Source: Candidatus Sabulitectum silens
Lineage (GTDB): Bacteria > Fermentibacterota > Fermentibacteria > Fermentibacterales > JCC-6
Direction: 5' to 3'
Length of the DNA stretch: 64,000 bases
Assembly (NCBI GenBank): GCA_001875255.1
Contig: MJAN01000002.1
Location: 431,503-495,502 of the forward strand
Made by a program: the position numbers and the translations under genes. Under the pieces are notes generated by a model, which saw nothing but the letters and a program-made list of their open reading frames with translations, searched no databases and was not told the DNA's origin. Positions 43,417 to 53,775 of this stretch are shown one piece after another (the first letter of the stretch is position 1; each line of letters opens with the position of its first letter).

Positions 43417-45154
43417 ATGGACGGCGTTGATCAGCCTTGTTTTCTTACCCTTTTCAGGGGAGGCCTTGATTTGGCAGAGGTCCCATATCGCAGGGAAGCC
43501 CTAAAGAACGGGCATGAACCCCAATCCTCTTCAGATGCTGACCTCAACATGCGGATCCTCCAATCACTTATCTGGTTCGTAATCGACAATTTCGGTGAGG
43601 ATAAACTAAACTCCATTTGCTTCGAAGCAGGTCTTTCCGCTGAACACCTCAAGCATTGCCGAGGATGGATAAGTCTGGAACAGACAGAGATCGTGCTGAA
43701 GCTTGTTCGCGAACTGGTGGGAAGCGAAGAAGCCTTCATGGAAGCCTGCGTGTACAGGATGAAGGAGAGTTACGGCCCTCTGCGTTTCCTTTTGTGGGCT
43801 TCTTCTCCGATTCAGATGCTGGAAATGGGACAGCGCCACTTCTCCACCATCTCTACATTCAGCAGGGGTGACTTTTCAAGGATAACCGACAGCAGGTTCA
43901 GGTTGCGCTACCACCCACCAGGAAGGAAAGCCGCCTGATGTGCCTTTCCAGGCAGGCTCAGTCCAAGGCCATGCCGGAACTCTGGGATATGCCGGGAGCT
44001 TCCCTCAGGGAAACCGCATGTGTCTGCAATGGCGATGACTTCTGTGAGTACGAACTATCCGTTTATGAGAAAAGCCGATTTCTCCCCGTCCTTATAGGCG
44101 GGTTGCTTGGAGCGGGAATATCCGCCCTTACCGTTTTCTTCAGGATAGAGCCTTTTATGCTCTCCACATATATATGGGGCATAACCCCTGTTCTGGGGGC
44201 TTCCGTGGGTTACATAATGGAACTTAGAAGGGCAAACCGACACAACCTGAAGGTTGCGGAGGACATCAACCAGGGTCTTTCACATATCGTGGTGGAAAAC
44301 CAGGAAACCCAGCAGGAGATACTGAATCTGCATCAGAGGCAGAGGGAATGGAACAGCAGGCCGCCGAGCGGGTTCAGGCAAGTGAGAAGCGAACGGTCAG
44401 GCTGCAGTCGCTGCTTGAGGAGCAGGCATCGGCACTGAAGGGTGTATCCCACGACATGAAAAACCCCCTCACGGTCGTTCTTCAAACCAGCGAGATAATG
44501 AAGGACCAGCTGACCGAGGAAAACAGGTGGATGGCCGACGAGCAGAAGAAGGCGGTATCCCGCATACGGGACCTGCTGGATGATTTGCTGTACCTTGAAA
44601 CCCAGGGAGCGGGAGCCATTCAGTTCATGCCCGAGAGGGTAGAAACTGCGCCCCTTGAGGAATCCCTTCGCAGAAGGCTCAGAGCCATGTCCGGGAACAA
44701 AGGCCTCCGAATCAGCGTAATCTCCACCCGGGAGGCCCCCGAGTGTATCCTTGTGGATCGAATGCTTCTCGACCGCGTGGTGGACAACCTTCTGACCAAC
44801 GCGGTCAAGTACACCGATCAGGGAAGCATTGTTCTCGAACTTGATGGCAAACCAGGATTCCTGACGATCAAGATATCTGATACAGGCAGGGGAATAGATG
44901 AGAAAAGCATCAGGAGCGTTTTCGAAGCAGGAGGCTCAAACCCTGATCAGAGAGAACTTAACAGTCATGGTATAGGTCTTTCGGTGGTGATCAGATTGCT
45001 TGACCGCATAGGAGGCACTCTTGAGGTAATGTCCCTTCCCGGCAGGGGCTCCACTTTCTGGGTGCATTTCCCGGTAGAACCATCCAGCGACCTTTTGCCG
45101 GAGAACAGCCTGAAGGAACCACTGAAGATCCAACTTCCAGGATCGTTACTATAA
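43417..45154 (+). CDS. Sensor histidine kinase with V4R-like cysteine motif (frameshifted)
   Basis: About 580 residues. The N-terminal sensor (about 40-215) ends SLRETACVCNGDDFCEYELS, the C-x(3)-GDxxC pattern of V4R-type small-molecule domains. Two membrane helices follow (FLPVLIGGLLGAGISALTVF, STYIWGITPVLGASVGYIM), a coiled coil (about 44230-44430), then HisKA with H-box KGVSHDMKNPLTVV and HATPase with N-box DNLLTNAVKY, DTGRGID and HGIGLSVV. Breaks: missing C near 43913 and another near 44355. It ends 13 bp before the ThDP enzyme gene, so the kinase and that pathway are probably co-transcribed. The ligand is unknown. Confidence 0.7.
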
Positions 45155-45167
45155 GGCCGGTGATCTG

Positions 45168-46910
45168 ATGTGTCCTGTTAAACCCGAGGGAATGCTTACA
45201 GAGACTGCTGCAGATGTATTCCTGAGATATCTGGAAGCCGAAGGGGCCAGGGTAGTTTTTGGAATACCCGGAGGTCTACTGCACCCGTTTTTTGAAGCTG
45301 TGGACTCCGACCCCAGGTTCCGACTTGTGGTCACCAAGCACGAAGAAGGCGCTGCTTTCATGGCAGACGGATTCGCCAGAACAAGCGGCAGGCTTGCGGT
45401 TTGCGCCGGCACAGCTGGGCCCGGGGCAACGAATCTTCTAACGGGTGTCTCCTGTGCCTTTGCCGACGGCGTTCCCATGCTTGTGGTTACCGGACAGGCG
45501 GCAAGCCACGCCATTGGAAAGGGGGCTGCCCAGGAAACCGGACGCGAAGACATGGATATAGTTGCAATGTTCAGGCCGGTAACTAAGTATTCAGCCATGA
45601 TCCCCTCTCCGGCAGCTTTGCCTTCACATCTGCGCAGAGCTCTGCGAACTGCCCTCACTGGCCGACCTGGCCCGGTTCATCTCAATGTTCCGGTGGATTT
45701 CTGGGAGATGCCGGTTTCCGAGCAATGGTTCAACCCGGATACATACAGAACCGAGAGCAAACTCTTTGACCGGGTGGCGGTGCAGAAGGCCACAAAGGCC
45801 CTACTGGAAGCCAGGCATCCGGTTCTTCTGGCGGGTTCCGGCGTTTCCATTTCAGGAGGCGGGGCAAATCTAAGGACCCTGGCGGAACTGATTCCCGCCA
45901 GGGTTGCCACCACACCCAGGGCCAAGGGTGTATTCCCGGAAAACCATCCGCTTTCTCTCGGGGTGTTCGGATTCGCCGGTCACAGAACTGCCCGGGAAAC
46001 CGTGCTGGGCTCAGGTGTGGATGTGCTGATGACAGTTGGAGCTTCTCTGAATGAGACCACCACCCTTAACTGGCACAGCGACTTGAAACCATCAACCAAC
46101 CTTATTCAGCTTGACATAGACCCTGACAGGGTCGGTCGGAACTATCCGGTAGACATTCCGCTAATCGGGGATGCCAGAACGATCATAACGGAAATCGTGT
46201 ATCACACTCACCGCATTATTCGGGAGGGAGGCGTCCATAGGTCCAAATGGTCCGCTGAGCTTCCCCTTCCTCCATGGCCGGAGAGATGCATGGAATCCGT
46301 GCTGCGGAACTCAGATTCCGTTCCATTGACCCCCCAGCGATGGCGGGCGGACATGGAGCTTGCTCTCCCGGGGGATGCGGTGATCTTCTCCGACATCGGC
46401 GGCCATATGTTGTTCAACATTCATTATCTGTGCGTCCGTGATGAGCAAAAATTCGTGCTTAACCTCGGCTTCGGCTCCATGGGACACGGTACGGCAGCCC
46501 CTGTAGGTGCCGCGCTGGCCGATCCTTCAAGAGCGGTGATCGCCATTGTAGGCGACGGCTGTTTTACCATGAACGGTATGGAGATAATCACTGCGGCTGA
46601 GTACGATGTTCCTGTTGTCTGGATCGTTGAACACAATAATATGCATGGAATAACCTGGCACGGCAGCAAATGGTTGGTGGCAAACGCCCCATGGACTCAG
46701 TACGCTACCGAAAAAAACTGGACATAGCTGGGATAGCTAAAGCAATGGGGCTGACCTCTTTCGTTGTGGAAAACCCGGTCAGATGACCGCTGTTCTTCCC
46801 GAGGCCCTTGCTATTCCGGGCCTTCACTGATCGAAGTCAGGGTTGACGGTGACATTCCTCCACCCCTGGGAGACAGAGCCAAAACAGTAGCGGGATTCGT
46901 AGAAAAATGA
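45168..46910 (+). CDS. Thiamine-diphosphate enzyme, acetolactate-synthase-like (frameshifted)
   Basis: About 580 residues, typical of the large-subunit family. The PYR domain has VVFGIPGGLLHPFFEAVDS and the catalytic Glu in TKHEEGAAFMADGFAR. The central domain is RHPVLLAGSGVSISGGGANL. The PP domain has the ThDP motif IVGDGCFTMNGMEIITAAEY ... NN. A break near 46720 (YATEKNW) splits the last 65 residues, which end AKTVAGFVEK at TGA 46908-46910. ThDP enzymes of this family join or cleave 2-oxo acids or acyl-CoA thioesters; the substrate cannot be read from sequence. It overlaps the next gene by ATGA and so is co-translated with it. Confidence 0.8.
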
Positions 46911-47601
46911 GAGAAACCGATAATCTCAAGGGACCGGTGGAGGATCTGAAATGGGCCACCAGGCTCAAGGCCAATGTGGTTACTCCGGGTAGCCGGCCCA
47001 GGATCCATGGCTACGATGTACGTGGAGAACTTCTGGAGCACCTTTCTCTATCTGAACTGATGCTTCTTACTCTAACCGGTGAACTTCCCGGGAAGAGCGC
47101 TGCTCTGGCTTTCCAACGGGCCATGATGTTCCTTGCCCCTGTGAGCGTGGCGGAGGCTCCTGTTCATGCCTCGGTTCTGGCAGGCCTGTGCGGTTCCGGC
47201 TCCAGCGGAATGACAGGGGTTGCCGCTCTGACCCTGGCAGAACAAGCAAGAATGGCCGTCGAGGAGCACAGACCCTTTTGAGTGGCTCAAGAACGGCGCT
47301 GAGGGCGTCGCCCCTCTCCCCCTCCAGGCAGAGAGGGAAAGGAGGAAACGGGATTACTGCTTTCCTCGCTGAAGAAGTCGGGAGTGGAAACCCCTCCTTC
47401 ATGGGCGAACCTGCCCCCCATGCTGCTGCCATGGCGGTTCTATACAGCTGCTGCGGACTTACCGACCCGGGCACTATGGAGTTCTTCCTCGTTCTCACCC
47501 GAATGCCCTGCGCCATCGCTGAGGGTAAGGCAGTTTCCCCGGGCGGATTCCGCGACTATCCAATTGACCTTCCAGTATTTACATACAGGGATGAAGAATG
47601 A
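46907..47601 (+). CDS. Citrate-synthase-superfamily subunit A (short, frameshifted)
   Basis: About 230 residues. PRIHGYDVRGELLEHLSLSE followed by LLTLTGELPGKSAALAF is the citrate synthase/citryl-CoA lyase N-terminal pattern. The C-terminal half has FFLVLTRMPCAIAEGKAVSP, where the family has the 'A-R-x-x-G-x-x-A-H-x-x-E' helix. The frame is disturbed near 47275 and 47340. No central GFGHP motif is present. The stop overlaps the start of subunit B by ATGA (47598-47601), so the two are made together and probably pair as unequal subunits. Confidence 0.55.
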
Positions 47602-48405
47602 AAGAACAAGTAGGTGGTGGTGAGATTTTCACCAGGGTTGGGCATGCCGGCTGGAATGATCACCGTCATTTCGGCAAATGGGTGTTCAGTGAACTGGCCG
47701 GAAACACCTCCACTGCAGGTCTGATAGCCCTGGCCGCAACTGGTCGGCTCCCGGATGAATCCGCCTGCGGGATGCTGGATGACATTGCAGTTATTCTGAC
47801 CGTTGCCGATCCCCGGATCTATCCACTGAAGCTGGTCAGGTTGGCTTCGTCCTTCGGAGACCCCTGGCCGGTCTTGCAACGGCGGTTGCGGCTATGGAGG
47901 GAGCCATTGTCGGGCCGCAAATTGCTCAGAACTCTGCACTATGGATGGAAGAAGCGGCTCAAAGGCTGGATAGCTCCCTTGAGGATGATGATTCGATAAA
48001 GCGGGTGATCACAGAACTGCTGAATGAAAGGGGACGTCTGTCCGGCTTCGGAGTGCCCTTCAGAAAAGTGGATGAAAGACGAACCGCCTGGTGAAACGGG
48101 CCAGAGCAAGGGGAATGGACGGCGGCACCTACTGGAAGCTCCACGACAGGATAGCGTACCTTGTTGGTGAACTCCGTGGAATACCCGCGAATGTCGGCCT
48201 GTCAGTGGCTGCTCTGAGCCTTGATATGGGCTTCAACCCTGAAGAAATGGCCTCTCTATATACAGGTCTCACCATTAATGTTTTTCTGGCGAACTCTGTG
48301 GAGGGTGCCGGTCAGGCGCCTGAGGTTCTCCGTCGACTGCCGGATGAAAGCATTGAATATGTCGGGATCCCCCCCAGAAACCTCCCGGGTCAAGGCCATC
48401 CGTAA
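47598..48405 (+). CDS. Citrate-synthase-superfamily / citryl-CoA-lyase-like subunit B lacking canonical catalytic residues (frameshifted)
   Basis: About 270 residues. Family landmarks: GNTSTAGLIALAATGRLPDE, RLASSFGDPLAGLATAVAAM, GRLSGFGVPFRKVDERV, GIPANVGLSVAALSLDMGF and IEYVGIPPR near the end. Where active citrate synthases have GFGHR/P (His) and NVD (Asp), this protein has GFGVP and NVG. Breaks near 47870 and 48085. The stop (TAA) lies within element copy 6. The length fits the short citryl-CoA lyase class. Loss of these residues suggests altered chemistry or a scaffold role. Confidence 0.6.
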
Positions 48406-48455
48406 ATTTGACAAATAGATTCTGTAAATAGTTACAGCACAGCGCTTAAAACATG
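48393..48455 (-). repeat. 63-bp dispersed element, copy 6
   Basis: Minus strand: CATGTTTTA, 34-base spacing, AATCTATTTG, ACGGATGGCCT (one change in the last box). It ends the subunit B gene and is inverted relative to copy 5, closing a 7.3-kb bracket. Confidence 0.85.
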
Positions 48456-48701
48456 GGGCCATCTGCATCGAATGGATACTGTCTGGTCCTGTGCGGCACT
48501 ATCATCCAATGTATATCTGACTTAAGTATGGACCATACTCCGGAAAGACAAGAACATAGAACGTATGTCTCGCATCTGATCTGTTGAAAGCTCTCTTGGC
48601 AGCATCTGGGAGGGGTTTCCTCTCGCCGATGGGAAAGAACAACATAACCGTTAGAGATAAGATTTAAAAGACTTCACGCGCTATTTTCCGGTTAAACCGC
48701 C
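48456..48701 (+). other. Intergenic, no gene seen
   Basis: About 245 bp between two inverted element copies (48393-48455 and 48702-48764). No convincing ORF, promoter pair or stable hairpin could be seen. Confidence 0.4.
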
Positions 48702-48764
48702 CAGGCTTTACTTTTTGCTATACAACATCTTACACAATCTATTTGTCAAATTTACGGATGGCTT
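48702..48764 (+). repeat. 63-bp dispersed element, copy 7
   Basis: CAGGCTTTA (one change from CATG), 34-base spacing, AATCTATTTG, ACGGATGGCTT. It points toward the sulfatase-fold gene. Confidence 0.8.
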
Positions 48765-48879
48765 CGGAAGTTCGGCTGGTTGACCCGGGGCGGAGGCGGT
48801 GTTAGTCTATGGGAGGTTATGCTGGGTTTTCCCCGCCGCGGTATTTCTTTGGTTCTCAACAACCCTTCGGAGTTATACA

Positions 48880-50207
48880 TTGAATCAGATAATGATGATT
48901 GCAGGAATCCTGCTCCTGGTTTTGGCCTTTGCCGGATGCGGGGAGGAAAAGCCCAATATTGTCATCGTGGTGGTTGATACCATGAGGGCAGATCACATGG
49001 GAGCCTACGGCTACCACAGGGATACCACCCCTGGAATGGACAGTCTGGCCAGGGCGGGAACCATGTGGACGAATGCCAGGGGGCAGGCGTCATGGACGCT
49101 TCCAGCGGTAACATCAATTTTCACTGGAAGGTCCGCCAGGGCCCACGGCACCGGGATAAATGTTTCCAATGGAAGCGTTTACGGGGTAGGCTCGGAGATA
49201 CCGACAATGGCAACGGTCCTGGGGCTGAGGGTTATAACACCGCCGCCTTCTTCAATGTTTTCCTTCTCGACGAGCAGTTCGGTTTCCACAGGGGGTTCAA
49301 TACTTTCAACTGCCACCCAAAGGGTCTTGGCAGAGCCGGAGAAACAATGGACGATGCCCTGGGTTGGCTTGATGAGCAGAATGGGGATGACCCCTTCTTC
49401 CTGGCGATTCACCTGTTCGACCCCCATGATCCCTATGCCCCGCCTGCGCCCTATGACACAATGTGGGGAGACCCCTCAAGGAATGACAGCGTCTGGATAT
49501 TCACGCCGGAAGGGGCCATCGCTGACCCGGAACAGAACCGGCATCTGAAGGACAGATACGACGGTGAATTAGCCTGGACAGACAGCCAGATGTCACGACT
49601 GCTTGCTGGCCTGCGAAGCTCGGGGATGGCGGAGAACACCCTGGTGATAGTTACGGCGGACCACGGCGAAGAGTTCCTGGAACACGGTTACGGCGGGCAT
49701 GGACGGACTCTTTTTGAGGAGATCGTTCACATCCCCCTGATCATGTCAGGCTATGGCGTGCCCCGGGGGGAGGTGAGGGATTGCCCCGCGGCACAGATGG
49801 ATATCCTGCCCACGGCGCTGGATATAGTAGATGTGGAGCATCCCGACGAACTCCGCGGCATTGATCTGCTCTCCGGGAGTGTTCCGGAAATAAGAGCGAT
49901 CCCCGCCAGCGGGGTAAACACCGGACCTCCCTTCCAGATGGCGTCGGTTACCAGGGATTCCTTCAAGACCATCTGGTATCCGGAGAGTGACACATTCGAA
50001 CTGTACGACCTTCGAAACGACCCGGATGAACTCGACCCCATTTCCCCCGGCGAGGTGAGAAGGGAGAGGGTTCTCTCATACTGGTCCACGCCACGGGCAT
50101 ATCCGCCCAGGCCGGTGGAGGGTTCACACATCGGGCCGGCTGCGGGATCTGGGTTATTTCTAGGTGAGAAGCCGGTTATGTTCCCTTTGTCCCGGAAGAA
50201 AACTTAA
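48880..50207 (+). CDS. Sulfatase-fold (alkaline phosphatase superfamily) lipoprotein (frameshifted)
   Basis: Starts at TTG 48880 (or ATG 48892) with lipobox VLAFAGC. PNIVIVVVDTMRADHMGAYG is the metal-binding Asp motif. QASWTLPAVTSIFTGRSARA follows, where Thr sits at the place of the formylglycine Cys/Ser (C-x-P-x-R). Later come HLFDPHDPYAPP and IVTADHGEEFLEHGYGGHGR, the second metal site. A Thr nucleophile is the rule in LTA-synthase-type phosphotransferases, so I prefer a phospho- or glycerophospho-transferase over a sulfatase. A break lies near 49230. It ends 14 bp before the CotH gene. Confidence 0.65.
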
Positions 50208-50221
50208 AAGAACGGGTCGAT

Positions 50222-52371
50222 ATGACACTGCTGTTGCTGATACTGCTAAATACATCCAGCTGGCCGGATTCCATTCCCTCCTTCCATCTGGAATTCGATC
50301 CGGAGCAATGGGAATACGCCTGTGACAACTACTGGGCGGATATCTATGTTCCAGCGGAACTGACCTGCGGAGGTTATTCCCTCCCCTGCCAGTTCAGGAT
50401 AAGGGGAGCCACAAGCCGTTCCTACCCCAAGAAATCAATAAAGATAGAACTACCTGAGGGAACTTTCCTCTTCGGCCACGACGAATTCAATCTGAATGCC
50501 GAGTTCCTTGATAAGACCCGGCTGAGGGAGCTTCTTTCTTATCTCTACTATTCGGAAACGGGACAGACGGTTTCCGATGTGAACCTGGTGGAAGTTGTTT
50601 TCAACGGAGAGACCCAGGGCGCTTTCGTTTCGGTACAGGATATCGACGGTGACTTCCTTGAGAACACCCCTCTTCCCGATGAGGCCGTGATCTACAAATG
50701 CGCCGACAGGTACACCACCCTTGACAGGGTGCACGAACTGGAACCCTACAACAAGAAAACAAAGGAAACTCAGCCCTGGGACGACCTCATTCTGCTGATG
50801 TACTGGCTTGCACTGTGCCCGGAGGAACTTTTCCCCGAACAGCTGAACCAGCGTTTCCATTATGATGATCTGGTATCCTGCGTGGCCACCAATGTGCTTC
50901 TCGGACATGGGAGCACCTATTACCACAACTACCATCTGGTGCTTGACAGAACCGGCACCGAAGGCCCCTGGCGTTACATAACCTGGGACATGGACCGCAC
51001 ATGGAGCAAATATGGCCCGGAGTTCCCCTACCACAGGAATTCAAGCAACAACGGGAATCGCAGGAACACACTCATCTGGAGAATGTGGTGCAACCAAGGT
51101 ATAAGGGAAGATCTGATAAGGGAGATACACAGCCAGTTTCCGGAGTACCTGGCATTCGCCGGCTCCGGCATCATCGACTCCCTGGCCTCCGCGGTGGCTC
51201 CGCTGGTTGAGGCTGATCCCTTCAGGGAATACTCCATGGACAACTTCTGGGGGGAAATAGAAACACTGAAGAACTGGCCCCAGACCAGGTACGATAACCT
51301 GCTGAACCAGTTCGATAGCTGGCCCCTGCCCTTCCGCATCTATCCCCCTGTACCTTCCGGGACGAACCTTGAAGTGTCCTGGCAGCATTCCGGGAGCGGT
51401 TCCTTCTGGAGGCTGGACATCTCACCGGACAGCCTTTTCAGCTCCCTGAGGACGTAGTCTTTTCTCTCTCCACTTCTGACACAACAGCTGTGATCCCCGG
51501 AAACTTCACCGGAGATGACCTCTGGCTGCAGGTTTTCGCAACCCGTAACGGTGAAGAGCAAAGGGCCTCCAATGGCCCAATTCGCCCGGTGGCGGCCCCG
51601 AGCCTGGCCACAACCGGTTCGGTGGTCATCTCCGAGATCAACTATCAGAGCTCGCCCCAGTTCGATCCGGGGGACTGGTTCGAAGTGGTCAATACTGAGG
51701 ACTTCCCACTGAGCCTGGCCGGCTGGTCGGTGCGGGACAGCAACCAGGAGAATCTCACCACCCTTGGTGATCTGGTCATTCAGCCCGGTGAGGGAATGGT
51801 CTTCGCCGCGGATTCATTCCTGTTCACCGGCGCCTTCAGCACTATCCCTCCACCGAATCAGGTTCTTAATTTCAACCTGTCGGCGAATGGGGACAGGATA
51901 GCCCTCTTCGACCCGGTCTCCAGAATGAAGGATGAGGTGGAATACGTTTCCGCCCCCCCTGGCCGGACGCTTCGGGAACGGATCAACCCTTATACTCACC
52001 GACCTCTCGGAAGACAACGCGAACCCGTTGTTCTGGATTGCCGGGCCCTTTGGAGGAACTCCCTTCGGCTATGGGGACTGGAACCCGGACTGGCCCAGGT
52101 TCGGTGCCGTGGGGGTACAGGTCCGTGGTCCCATGCCTCATCGGGGAACACTACCCTCCTCCTTACCGTCATATCTTCGGTGGCGGTTGAGATATGTATT
52201 TATGATGTTGCGGGAAGAGCGGTGCTGGAACCGGTGATCATGGATCTGCAGGCGGGCAGCCACTCGGTTACCCTTGATACGAAGGATCTTCCATCCGGAG
52301 TGTATTTCGCTGCGGTTCGAAACATGGGTTATCTCCAGGCGGTCAAGGTAACCCTGATTGGAGACAGATGA
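50222..52371 (+). CDS. CotH-kinase / lamin-tail domain exported protein with sorting-type end (frameshifted)
   Basis: About 715 residues. Signal-like MTLLLLILLNTSS, then the CotH domain: FRIRGATSRSYPKKSIKIEL, RLRELLSYLYYSETG, GDFLENTP, YITWDMDRTW (the metal-binding D-x-D). It then carries a lamin-tail domain (SVVISEINYQSSPQFDPGDW, SLAGWSVRDS) and a sorting domain (IYDVAGRAVLEPV, SGVYFAAV). CotH proteins are secreted protein kinases in Bacillus spores and FCB genomes. Frame breaks near 51455, 51975 and 52190. Overlaps the next gene by ATGA. Confidence 0.7.
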
Positions 52372-53775
52372 TCACAGGACGAACCCTCCCCTGATCCTGC
52401 TTGCTTCAACCGCCATGGCGGCCACCGTAACGGTACAGCCCGGGGACCCGCTACAGGAAAACCTTGACTCCCTTTCCCCCGGCGACACCCTGTATCTCTC
52501 CCCGGGCACCTACACCCTTCCGGAAAACACTCCATTCCTGTACTGCGGACCGTCCACAGCCGGGATCACAATAACCTCCCACCGGGAAAACCGGGCCATT
52601 CTTGATGGCCAGGGGCTGGAGAGGCCGGTAATAGTGGCATCCGGACCCCACGACACATCCCTTTTTCTGGAAAACCTGGTCATCACCGGGGGCAACTCCA
52701 CGGGGTCCGGCTATTTCAACGGAGGGGGGGTGTCCCTCCAGGAGGCATCAGCTGTGGTCAGCAACTGTCTGATAACCGAGAACACCTCATATATCGGCGG
52801 AGGAGTGGGAGCGGAGGGAGGAATGGTTCTGCTCCAATACAGCGTCCTTTCATTTAATGAGGCCCTTGTGACAGGCGGCGGATGCGATATATACGCATGC
52901 GATTTCACCGGCTTCATGCTTCGCTTCATTTCCAACACATCCTCCGACGACGGCGGAGGGCTGAACAGCTATCAGTCCACAATTTACCTTGGCAGTTCAC
53001 TGTTCACAGATAACTATTCCGGCGATGACGGCGGGGGGATAGCGGTCCTTCAGGGGGTATCTCTGCTGGAATTCCTCACTGTGCACGACAACGGCGCCTT
53101 CGACGACGGCGGGGGACTGAGGATACACACCATCGATTCATTCAATCTCCGGTCCTCCATCGTTACCTCCAATCAGGGCAAGGGAGGCATAAATGTCATC
53201 AGCAGCATCAAGCCTGAGGTTTCCCATGTATGCTGCTGGAATAACGAACAGGCCCAGTACCAGGGAATGGAGGATCCAACCGGTACCGACGGCAATATCT
53301 CTGAGGACCCGCTGTACGCCGACCCTTTCCTGAATCTGTCACAAACCGAGGCGGGTCAGCCCTGGGACAGCCCCGCGCTGGACGCGGGACACGGACCGTC
53401 ATGGGAAACCGCCGCAGCGGGGTTCAGCACCAGGACCGACAGCCTTCCCGACACCGGGATCGCGGATATGGGATACCACCACATCAACTTTCAGCAGACT
53501 GGTATGGAACCGGAGGCCAGCTCCCCTGAGGGCGGTGTCTCCGTTTCCCCCTCACCTGTCCGGACCTCCTCTATGCTGAGACTGACCGCCCGGGGGGAGA
53601 AGTCGTCAAACTGGAATTCTTTGACCTGGCAGGTCGACGGCTGGAGGGTTTCACCACGGAGTACCATTCAGCCGGGATCCGGATAGACCAGGAAAGGTTC
53701 CCTGCCGGCGTTGTCATGGTGCGGGCATTGTGGGAAACCGGCGGCGCTTCGGGAAGGTTCGTGGTGCTTCCATGA
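52368..53775 (+). CDS. Parallel beta-helix exported protein with sorting-type end (frameshifted)
   Basis: ATG 52368 within the ATGA overlap. One missing C near 52388 hides the leader (MITGRTLPLILLASTAMAAT). The repeats GGGVSLQEASAVVSNCLITE, NTSYIGGGVGAEGGMVLLQY, DDGGGLNSYQSTIYLGSSLF and DDGGGIAVLQGVSLLEFLTV are right-handed beta-helix coils. The C terminus, after a missing G near 53598, reads KLEFFDLAGRRLEGF and FPAGVVMVRAL, the sorting domain. About 468 residues. These adhesin or polysaccharide-lyase-like proteins lie on the surface; I see no lyase residues. Confidence 0.65.

Noticed and set aside
28611..48764. The 63-bp element as integron attC sites
   Set aside because: The copies lack invariant RYYYAAC/GTTRRRY core boxes and occur in both orientations, and no integron integrase is visible.
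48880..50207. Ordinary arylsulfatase
   Set aside because: The formylglycine Cys/Ser is replaced by Thr, so a sulfatase call is not supported.
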